Below are positions 33,744-43,836 of a stretch of 64,000 nucleotides of DNA, one piece after another; within the stretch, counting starts at the first letter, position 1, and each line of letters begins with the position of its first letter. The notes beneath the pieces are model-generated. The model had not been told where the DNA came from, searched no databases, and saw nothing but the letters and a program-made list of their open reading frames with translations. Origin of the DNA: Dryas octopetala (taxonomy: Eukaryota > Streptophyta > Magnoliopsida > Rosales > Rosaceae). Position numbers and translations under genes: made by a program. Location: positions 13,285,614 to 13,349,613 of the forward strand of contig OY992836.1 in NCBI GenBank assembly GCA_963921425.1, in the 5' to 3' direction.

Positions 33744-34915
33744 CTAAGGTTGACCGATGTTGCACATGAATAAAGATATCTTTTGTAAACACTTCAACTC
33801 TCTGAGGTTCTTGGTTATGGAAGGAATTGAAATGCGTTCCAATCTGATTCTCTTTAGATTTGACAACGCACCTAGTAGTTGAAAATTATTTACTTCAGCA
33901 GGTAAGAGACTGTAATTTGTGACTATTAGAACCTTTAATTTATCCATTTTCTCCGCAAATTCAGGTAAGGCATAGTTTTTTGATCTAAAATTCAGAACTA
34001 GAACCTCAGCTTCTGGTAGTTCCATGTTGGGCCATTGTGTTGAGAATTCTCCATCTGCAAACAATATGCTATATGATGTGAGCAGGGGCGAAAATACTAT
34101 TGAAGTTTTAGTGGTTGTGTGTGTGTATGTGTACATGCGTGTGTGCATACGTGTGTGTTCATGCTTATGTATTTGCTAAAGAGAGAAGGGAGAACCAGTT
34201 GTGATGGATAATAGGCGAGCACTGATGGGTTGATACGTCTGTTCTGTCAACCACTTAGGAAGATCATCTCCACATATGTCTATAATTAGTCTTTTTCTCT
34301 GATCTATTGGGTCCTGACTCGTCTGATGGATAGCCAACTCTCTAAGCATATCATGCTGAGTAACGAAGTGTTCAGTGTAGTATTCATCCCCTTCTATCTT
34401 CTCCTTCCTAATTATGATCAAAACTAAGTTGCTTAGAACAGATTTCTTCAGCATGCATATTGCAATAGCTAATCATGAGTGGTAACTTGTTGTGTATAAA
34501 CGAAAAAAATAGAGTGTATCATACAAGATAAATATACAAGCTTGCATACCTTGTGACTACAAGATTAGCCAGGCTTCGGGAAGTGAGCCCATATATAGAG
34601 GTTTGCAATGCACAAAACATCTTCATTTATCTCATATAACTCTGCCCACATATCAATGAGGGCAGCAACAGGTATTCTTTGGTCTTCAGGAAATGAACCC
34701 AGGTCTAAGAAACACTCCTTGATGATAGGCATTTCTTTATCCAAGGCATCTAAGCTGCTTTGGAGGCAAAGAAGCAATTCAGTCTCAGAATCAAGAATAG
34801 AAGAACCTTTAGACCATTCAATTACTCTTCTTTTCCATATCTCTATAGGCTGTCCGCAAAGTGATCTTCCGACTACTGTAATGGCAAGTGGAAATCCCTT
34901 AAAGCCTTCTACTAT
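33744..34915 (-). pseudogene. RNL4: truncated RPW8-NLR pseudogene
   Basis: Only exons 3 (34,915-34,550), 4 (34,407-34,196) and the first third of exon 5 (34,054-33,744) remain. Exon 3 keeps FPLAITVVG and CFLDLGSFPED but has a 4-bp insertion after IANLY that shifts frame. Exon 4 keeps QHD. The LRR exon stops after MCNIGQP instead of continuing for about 170 more residues. No RPW8 domain or P-loop lies upstream before 37 kb. This is a dead fragment, with intron microsatellites like those of RNL2 and RNL3. Confidence 0.85.
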
Positions 34916-35523
34916 CTGCAGTTCAATTCACCCAAATCAAGTCAATTATTACAATTTCACTTGCAGGCCCAAAATTAAAGTTTCTAAAAGTCATCTCAAT
35001 CAAGAAAATGGTTAAATAACTATCTGCTCTTCTTTATTCTTATTTTAGATTTAGTTCATGAATAAGTGTGAACATATGATTATTTGCAGGTTGATATGGT
35101 AAATTAAATGATTCCGAAATTGGGATCGGAATAATTAAGCTTGAGTATTATGATTTTTGTGGAGAAAAGATTATTAGAGTTGCTTCAACATTTTGATTGT
35201 CTGGTTCTTGCATGTGGTTCTTTCGGAAAATTAACCTCAAACGGTTAATGGTGATAATTATTGTATAATTACGTCAAGATGAGGCAACTGCAAGCAATGT
35301 TTGCAATTTACATCTAGAATTATAATTTCTCATATGTTTTTTTCTTTTAATTAGTTGATATTTATTTATCACCTTTTCTTACATGCGTTCCTCATGTTGC
35401 ATGGCCTGCTTCTGAATTTTATATTTTATATTTTGTTTCATGTAATTCATATTTTGTCCTGTAACTATATTGTTCACTGGGAATAAATTAATCTCTTGCA
35501 GAACGTATTACCTTCTCGATCTC

Positions 35524-35883
35524 TCCAAGATCACCCTTTCTTCCAAAATCGTAATATATTTTGGTAATGCCGGTGCATGATCGAAATTATTCACTTTTTA
35601 GATCACCTATTATAGATCATCTCTGTAAAAAATCAACTCAATCGGAAATCGTTTGGTTATATAACTATTACTGATTAAATATAAAAAATCAATGGTTTGG
35701 TCAAAAAATCACTCTTTAATTGAAAACTATCAATTTTTCTACTTAATTGACAACAGTTATATAACCATGATTGATTTGATTTTTTACAAAGATGATCTTT
35801 AATTGGTTATCTAAAAAGTGAACGGTTTCGATCATGCACTGGCATTGCCGAAATTAAAATTTGAGAGGATTGGGTGACCTTGA
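35524..35883. mobile_element. MITE with long inverted repeats
   Basis: The arms read tccaagatcaccct...ggtaatgccggtgcatgatcg and cgatcatgcactggcattgcc...gggtgaccttga. Inner segments (tttttacaaagatgatc, agttatataacca) also pair, so most of the 360 bp folds back. No ORF is present. Confidence 0.75.
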
Positions 35884-36313
35884 AATACCTCTAGGAGTGA
35901 CCCAAATATTGTCCTTTTTAGAAATTGTTCATTTTGGATTTGATCGCTTCACCTGATGAGTTATAGAGATCATTATTTTATTTGTTGTAATTATATTAAG
36001 CTTTTCTTTTTTTGTTTAGTGTGTGGTGTTACTTTATTCTGGTAGTTTGGCTGGAAATATGTCTACAACTTCTTTTACTCTGAATTCCTCTGTTATATTC
36101 AATGATTTAGCTAGTAATTTTTTAATAGAATACCAAACACCCCATTAGTTGCTTTACTTCGTCCTTTGTGTGTGTGTGTGTATCCTACATTCATACAGTA
36201 GTGATTACTTTGTTTTAATTGTGCTGCAAATTATTAAGAAACAAGAGTCTGTTCTTTGGAAACGGATTCTCTAATAGGATTTCTCCTGCTGGAATCTACT
36301 TAGCTTAAATTAA

Positions 36314-36633
36314 AGGGAGTGTATTCAATTGAGATTCTAATAGATTTTAAAAGAATTTAAAAGTCCATATAAATCTGTGTATTCAATTTATAATTTTAAA
36401 GATTCCATTGAAATTTAGGTGTACTCAATCTCGCATGGATTTTAAAGGATTTCATTAAGTGGTGGATTTTGATGAATTTTGATAAATTTCAAACATAAAA
36501 CAAAGGCCATGAGAATTTCAACATTTCCCCCTTAAATTTTGATGGATTCCATGAAATTCCATAAGAATCCACAAAATCTATAGAATCTGCAGGAATCTAT
36601 AACTCTATTAAAATCTCAATTGAATATACCCCC
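36314..36633. mobile_element. Harbinger/Tourist-like MITE
   Basis: The left end is AGGGAGTGTATTCAATTGAG and the right end is CTCAATTGAATATACCCCC. It is flanked by TAA on both sides (36,311-36,313 and 36,634-36,636), the 3-bp duplication typical of PIF/Harbinger elements. It is about 320 bp with no coding capacity. Confidence 0.8.
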
Positions 36634-36839
36634 TAATTATATTGGCTTTGTTTAAAAATAAAACCATTTGGCCCATGTCAATATATTTACTAAGGGTGAT
36701 GGCTTTGCTTTTGTTAAGCTATGACCGAATGAGCAAATTCAGTCCACATGTTGGTTAAATAAAAAAGCCTTTTCTGGTCTTATTCACTTTATATTTTTTG
36801 AAATAACTTTTCTATCCAGTTATGAGGATGTGGCATCAC

Positions 36840-36890
36840 ATAGAGAGAGAGAGAGAGAAAAAAAAAAAAAAAAAAAAAAAAAGAGAGAGG
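36840..36890. repeat. Purine microsatellite (GA)n with poly-A
   Basis: A run of agagagagag is followed by about 25 A residues and another gagag block. It is a simple repeat. Confidence 0.85.
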
Positions 36891-37186
36891 TTGAGAGATA
36901 GGCAAGTCTCTCTCTATATTTCTAGCCTTTTCTAGTCGAATGCATTTAAAACAAAGAATTATTACAGATGACGTGGCACATGACATGTACCACATGAATT
37001 AGGATTAATAACTTTAGATACAAGTTGAAACTCAATAGCATTATTGTTTCCGATTAGGTTTAGAAATCCTTTTCCCTAAGGGCACATACATAGCCCTCTC
37101 TTGCCTTTAAGTTTAAGCTGTAGGTGCGAGCAATATTTACTCTTGCATTAAAGTTTAGTTAGATTGATTTTGACGTAATTACAATT

Positions 37187-38347
37187 ATGAGGGCACAGGA
37201 GTTAATCAAAGGAGCACTATTTAGGCTCTTGGACGTTGTCGTTGGCCAAGCGATTACAAAGAGTACCAAGTTTCAACACATTCTCGAACATCTCAGGTTC
37301 ACGATACACTCTTTGCAACAATTGTGCATCGAGCAGAGTAGTTTGATAGGAGAGCGTGAACTGAAATTGAATCTCCGAAAAGAAGAAATAGAAATTCTGA
37401 AAAGACGAGTGGAGGAGGGCGTAAAGCTCGTTGCCACGCTCCCCGAGTTTCCTAAGTGGGAGTGGAACTACTGCTGCTGCTGCTGCATAATAGATAATGA
37501 TCATGACACCCACCACGACATTGTTGTATTGGATAGGTCTCTCGAAAGACTGCTCGAAAAACTCAAGGTGCAGAAAGCGAGGGACGTGAAGGAGTTTTTA
37601 GAGGCAAGCACAAAGAAAGACAAACTTGATGGAGTGATTTATAGAAGACTGTTTAAAATAAACAAGTTACTGCACCAGAAAGCAGGAGGTGTGATACTTA
37701 TGGAGGAGGCAACATTGCTTTCAGGAAGTAATACAGAGACACTGCAAAGAAGGGCTGATACAGAATTTGGGATGCTGTTTGATGCAGTTAAAGAAGTGGA
37801 GTGCAGAAATATTAGGACATTTAAACGCCACCTTGGAAATCTCAAGTTCACACTGAACTACTTGAAACCATTTATAGAAGAGATTGCACAACATAATAAG
37901 GTATTGGATCGCCCATTGGAGGAACTAAAAGATTTCGTAACACAACTGGCGGATGGCGTAAAGCTGGTTCGCAAGTGCTCCAAGCTTAGTCTGTGGACCG
38001 GCTACAAAAAGCGTAGCTACAACTTCAAACTCAATCAATTGGATGCATTGCTTCAAAGACAGTTAAGAATATTGAGAGAACGGGTAGCAATGCATGAGAG
38101 GGAGTTACTGGTAAAAGCAAGAAATTTACAGATAATCGAGACTATTGAACGGAGTGTTAGCATTGTGGTGCAAAATCAAACGGAGATTAAAGGTTCATGT
38201 AGTGCAGTACCTGAACCTCCATCGCAGAGAGTTGGATTGAATGTAGCGACCATGCGGAGGACAGGGGATGTGAAGAAGGAATTGGTTTCAGCAAGCAACG
38301 CTAGAGAGGCGGCAAGAGTCAAAACAAATTTGAAGATATCAACCTAA
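37187..38347 (+). CDS. Intronless double-RPW8 protein, 386 aa
   Basis: This ORF has two RPW8-like units. Unit 1 (about 1-180) starts MRAQELIKGALFRLLD and includes the NYCCCCC cysteine cluster and LDRSLERLLEKLKVQ. Unit 2 (about 195-340) starts FGMLFDAVKEVECRN and includes FIEEIAQHNKVLDRP and KLVRKCSKLSLWTGYKK. A remnant of the RNL linker (CSAVPEPP...RVGLNV) follows. In the minus-strand RPW8-kinase genes the same two units lie on separate exons; here the junction (SGSNTET...ADTEFGMLF) has no intron. It is on the opposite strand and ends with a normal stop. It could be a retrocopy of a spliced RPW8-RPW8 mRNA or a gene with precise intron loss. No kinase or NB-ARC follows. Confidence 0.8.
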   Translation: MRAQELIKGALFRLLDVVVGQAITKSTKFQHILEHLRFTIHSLQQLCIEQSSLIGERELKLNLRKEEIEILKRRVEEGVKLVATLPEFPKWEWNYCCCCCIIDNDHDTHHDIVVLDRSLERLLEKLKVQKARDVKEFLEASTKKDKLDGVIYRRLFKINKLLHQKAGGVILMEEATLLSGSNTETLQRRADTEFGMLFDAVKEVECRNIRTFKRHLGNLKFTLNYLKPFIEEIAQHNKVLDRPLEELKDFVTQLADGVKLVRKCSKLSLWTGYKKRSYNFKLNQLDALLQRQLRILRERVAMHERELLVKARNLQIIETIERSVSIVVQNQTEIKGSCSAVPEPPSQRVGLNVATMRRTGDVKKELVSASNAREAARVKTNLKIST

Positions 38348-38388
38348 ATTGACTGCACATTCTTCAATCTTGAAACCTGTCTTTCCTC

Positions 38389-38394
38389 AATAAA
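38389..38394 (+). terminator. Possible polyadenylation signal
   Basis: AATAAA lies 42 bp after the stop of the double-RPW8 gene. Its use is not shown. Confidence 0.35.
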
Positions 38395-39055
38395 GGTTAC
38401 AGCAAAGCAACGTCTGATTATGTGTTTCAAACTCCTCCTGATTTCCTCCTTTTCTTTTCCTTAATGTTTTGTTGAGATATTGCATAGCACCAACAGTGTA
38501 GTAAACCAACTGTAAAACTTCGGGTTGCTAAATATTACACAATTTAACTTTCCTGCTACAGTTGGGCAAAAATACACAAGCAAGAAAGGAAATAATCTAT
38601 GAATATTTATATTATAACTGCAAGTCGACTGCCTTACATAGTATAAATACCTTCTTTATGCCACAAGAAAACAAACAAGAAGAAAGTAGTAACTAAATTA
38701 TAGAACCAATGCAAAGCAGCAAAAGCGATAAATAGACAAAAGTTAAACAGAAAGGGAGGGTGTGGATTTTAACATGTGTCTAGTAAAAGATCCATCACTT
38801 GCCACCCTCAGATAGCATTAAAAATCAAATTCCTCCACACATAAAGAAAGGTATACAACTACGTGTTATAAATATATGACAGACTCCAAGGAGCATTGAT
38901 GATAGCATAATGTCTTCCACTGTCGTATTATCTACGCTAATCTATCAGATACACTCTATTGCACATTCTCTTTGCTAATTTTTCACAGATCCATAGGGCC
39001 CCAGAGAACTACACTTGTAGTAATCTTTTCCGACTACATCCACAAAGCACCACAA

Positions 39056-42000
39056 TTAAATTGCATAGACTATTTCCCCACTGCTATCAACATCTAGTTC
39101 AGACTCTGAATCTAAGTCATCCATATCGTCATCCATGTCAAAGTTATCAAGGAACGGGCTACGACCACGAGTTCCAACTGCTGGTATAGTGGCCTCAGCA
39201 ATTATTTGCATGATTGTATCAATGCTTTGCATGGGTTGATCAGGCTCTTCAAATTGGTTACCCATCATCATCTCATCCATCAAGTCTGCGGGGAGATTCT
39301 TCAAGAACCACTCATGGTTCTTTATCTCAGGAATGGTAATCCTCTGTTACAAACATATCCATGAACATGGTCACAACCAATAATAAAGAAAGCAAAAGAA
39401 ACAAGCGAGATTCTCAAGTTCTCTACTGATTGAATTGCCTAAAACAAGAGAACAAAGAAACAACTTTCAAGATAATTCTCTATATATAAGCATGTAAGTT
39501 CATAATTTTCTGGTGTATTATTGAGATGTAACAAAGTCCAAATATTTCTCCAATGCCTGGCACCAGGTGCTCAATAACGGGAACTTGGGAGAATAACAAA
39601 TGTATTAAGTTGAAACAGTTTTCCAGGTTAAATTTCCTGAGGAACTCCTACATGGAAATTTATACTTGCCAGCCCCCTTGACAAACAGAAGACCTTAGAA
39701 CTCCTAACTGTGGAGTGTATACATATTCATATGCTACTATACAAGATACAAGTTTTAATTAAAGGAAAAGGCAATAACAAATCATATATCTCAAGTTGTA
39801 GTGCAGAACAAACTCTATTCTGGGATAAGATAAACTAACCGCAGCAGGATCTGGGACAAAAATTCTTGATATCAGTTCTAGACACTCGCGAGATATTTGA
39901 ACAGAATCTGGAATGGAATACTGGACACTGAGTATTCTCTGCATGGAGGCAATAAATAACAGACCTTGAGTCAAAGCGATTCACATTTAAGAGACATTTT
40001 GTATTGATAAGGCCAAATGCATACTTGTATAGTCTTCCGGAAATCCTTTGGTTCATCAGGATCCTCAAAAGGATATGCTCCCACCAACATCACATATAAG
40101 GTGACCCCACACGACCATACATCTGCAGTCTGATATTGTAACACAAGATCAAAAAAAAAACTTCTCGATTCAATAATAGAGGTTTTAACACTTTTTGAAA
40201 CTTATAAAAAATTCACTTCATAGATATGAAAATAAGATTGGGTTAAGAAAAGAAGATATGCAAGACCAACTGTTTGTATGTTCTGTTCAAGCTCCAAGTC
40301 CAGACGTGAGCTGTAATACACATTAACGGATGCATTTAAGCAGGCCTAAAGTGAAGTCAGTAACTATCACAATGTTTTATCGTGATAGGCATAGAAATAC
40401 AAAATGAAAATTAAGGAATAACCATCTAACATGAAAAGAAGATGAATGCAAACTCATGTCTATTTCTAATAATAAAAATGGAGGGGACTTTAACATCGAC
40501 GTCTGAATCACATCAAGAGGCATTATCAGGTGCATTGGTAAAACACTATGGCTGTCAAGTGCAACCACAGATTTTGATTCTTGGGAGCTGTTCATGAAAA
40601 AGGCTAAAGGTTAGGACTATATCTAGATATCCCATCCCAGGATCCCGTGTTAATACGACAAAAACAAGGTAATTGCCTTCTTTTTTACGGTTGAACACCT
40701 GTTTGGCTGCAGCTCAAACTTGTACGACCCAGACAAAGTGAATATTGACCAATGTAAAATAAGTAACTAAGCAACAATAAATCATGTAAGACAAAACTGT
40801 TTGATTCATTTTAGTCGCAGTGCTAAAATGTTATTTGGAGCCATGCAAAGCTGGAATGGTATGCGAGAGAGAATATATTAGAAACATAAGTATGGGGGAG
40901 TTCTTCAAATTGCAGTCCCATAAAACACATCTAAATGGGAAAGAAAGAAAAAAATAAAACAAAATTATTATCAATATTTCAGCTTCAGCCTTCATGGACT
41001 ACTCCAAAGCAGAATGCTAGCCAATGGTTAAATAAATTTGTTGGTTGCAATAATCAGGGAAATATAAATTCAGTCAATGGTTACCCCTTAACATTGTCGG
41101 TAAAACTAAGGGAAATCAGAACTTATGAATTATTAAATATTTTAGAATTCTTTTACCTTGCCATCATACTCTTTTCTCAGTAATACTTCTGGAGCAATGT
41201 ATGCAGGAGTTCCCACTGTAGATTTTGGTTGCGAATGAAGCACTGAAGACTGAAAAAATACCCATAATCAGATACATAAAACATACGGATCCCATATAGC
41301 CATACAAATGGATTTATAATAAGTTAACTCTTGATCATTTATACAGGTATCAGAGCAGATCATTATCTCTCATGATATGAATAATGGTTAGATAAGTATG
41401 ACCCCATCAATATGCACACAGAGCATATAATAAAAGGGTGGAACAGGGATCAGGTAGGCCTTATGTTGAGATCACCACCTTACTGGCCAGTTTCTTTATT
41501 ACTATTGCTAGAATAATATAGCTATTTCTTCCTTCTTAGTTAGTGTGACGTGTCCTGTGTACCAGTGAGTACACGTAATAGGTTTAATGTCTTTGTTATT
41601 TCCCTTTCCCTTGTATAAATAGTCCCTTAAGGTGTTTCTTTTGGGCAAGATATAATATATTTCCTCTCTTTTCAATTGCACTTTTCCTTTAATCTTTCTA
41701 CAGCACCTCTGTTACCTACCATTTGGTATCAGAGCCTACCCTTTCCATGGGTACCTTGGGACCCCCCACCTTGGACACTGGTCCTTCTGCCCCTGATTCC
41801 ACCAGCCAGCTGCAAGCAATCCACAAATCAATTGATTCCTTGCATGTGCAACGGGTTGAATTTGAAGCTGCAGTAAAGGCTGATTTGATTACAGCCCTTG
41901 AAACCCTTTCTACCCATCAGGCTGAATTTCAAAACTCCATTCATAGTCAAAACGCAAGCTTCCAACTTTCTCTCCTTGAGACCTTGCGCCTGCTTCCTCA

Positions 42001-43802
42001 CACCCACCCTCTTCCACCCCTCTCTGAACCAACAACCCCCTCCATCACATTTGGGTCTTTTCCTCTTTCTCATCCACAACCCCCTTCACGCCCCACCTCT
42101 GGCCTCCTTTCCTCTGCCACACCATCTTCCCCTGCCATTCCTCAACCCCATGTCTCTGTTATGGGTTCCTTTTCCCCCATATACTCCACCATACCTCCCA
42201 CCCTATCTTCCATCTCTGCATCGCCATCACCACCCGCCTTTACCCCTATTTCCCCTTATATTCCCCACTCTCAGATCCCTATTGCTTCTTCCCCCCATAT
42301 CCCCACTTCGTTCCCATTTTTCCCCACTTCTCACTTTTCTCCTAACACAAACCCTAGCTTCAAACCTCTGCGTTTTGACCTTCCCCGTTTCACCGGTGAC
42401 GATCCTCATGCCTGGCTCGCTATGGCTGAGCACTTTTTCAAGTATTATACAGTGCCAGAAAATCAGAAAGTTTTAATAGCCTCAGTGTCTATGGCGGGTG
42501 ATGCGGTCCTCTGGATGCGTTGGTTCAACACCCGCTATTCTCGTTCTTCTTGGGCTTTCTTTACAGATTTGTTGTTGAAACGTTTTGGGTCTCGTGAGAC
42601 CACTCTTTCCCTGGATGCTACCCTTACTCACCTTCTACAAACAAGTTCAGTTGAGGAATATATAGCCCAATTTATCAAACTCTCATGTCGTGCTTCTTAT
42701 TGGTCTGATGCCCAATTGACAGGTTCTTATGTGGGTGGCCTCCAAGCGGATCTCCGAACTGATGTGCAAGCTCTACAACCCAATAACCTCACTCGTGCCA
42801 TTGAGCTAGCCTATCTTTATGAATCTCGCCATAAAAAGCCTACCCCCAAACCTCCCTTTAAACCCCCATTTTTTCCCAACACATCTAGAAACCCACCTCC
42901 CCTTAAACCGCCCACTCCTTCCTCTTCCATCACGGTTCCCATTAAAAAACTTTCTCCTACAGAAATGCAAGATCGCCGGTCAAAAGGACTGTGCTTCAAC
43001 TGTGACGAGTTATACAAACCAGGGCATCATTGCACACAACCCCGCATTTACATGGTCGATGTTCTTCCAGATGAGACCCTTCCCGATTCACCAAATCCTC
43101 CCCCACCCAACCACACTGACTTCCTTGATTTATATCCAGAATCTGACCTGACCATCCACGCCTTATATGACTCCCACCACCCCCAAACTATGCGGTTGCA
43201 CGGTTTTATCCGCAAAACGCCAGTCCACATCTTTATTGATTGTGGAGCTACCTATAATTTCCTTCACCCATCCATTGCTAAACAGCTTCCCTTTCCCATT
43301 AATGCATCCTTCTCTCAGAAAATGACAATTGCCAGCGGCCAGACACTATCCACTAAAGGGGTTATGAGTCAAGTTCCTCTAACTATCCAAGACTCAATTT
43401 TTCTTATTGATTTTCATATCCTTGCTGTTGCTGGGTGTGATGTCTTACTTGGTGCTGCTTGGCTTGAAACATTGGGGCATATTGGCTGGAACTTTAAAAC
43501 CAAAGAAATGAATTTTTTCCTCAATGGCCATTCCTTTCAGTTACGTGGTATCCAACCACCATTGCCTTCATTTGTGGGGTGCCGCATGATTTCACAATTG
43601 CTTTCCTCTGAACCTTTGGGATTATTAGCTCAAGTTCTTCCCTTGGATACTGACCTTCCTCTATCCCCAACCCCTTCCCCAGCACTACACGCCTTGCTAC
43701 ACCAATACACTGACCTTTTTCAACCACCCACCAGCCTTCCTCCCCCACGGGTTCATGATCACCAAATACCTTAGACCTAACTCTTGCGTAGAAAATGCAT
43801 GC

Positions 43803-43836
<34 letters not shown>

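Larger units (their letters stand above)
34920..37180. other. Intergenic with MITEs
   Basis: 34,920-35,100 is residual RNL intron 2 sequence (gaaaatggttaaataa..., ttgcaggttgatatggtaaa). Beyond it there is no gene; two MITEs are listed separately, and an (GA)n/(A)n tract lies at 36,840-36,890. Confidence 0.55.

Noticed and set aside
42227..43230. Minus-strand and second-frame ORFs over the Gypsy fragment
   Set aside because: Shadows of the gag-protease frame in a C-rich region.
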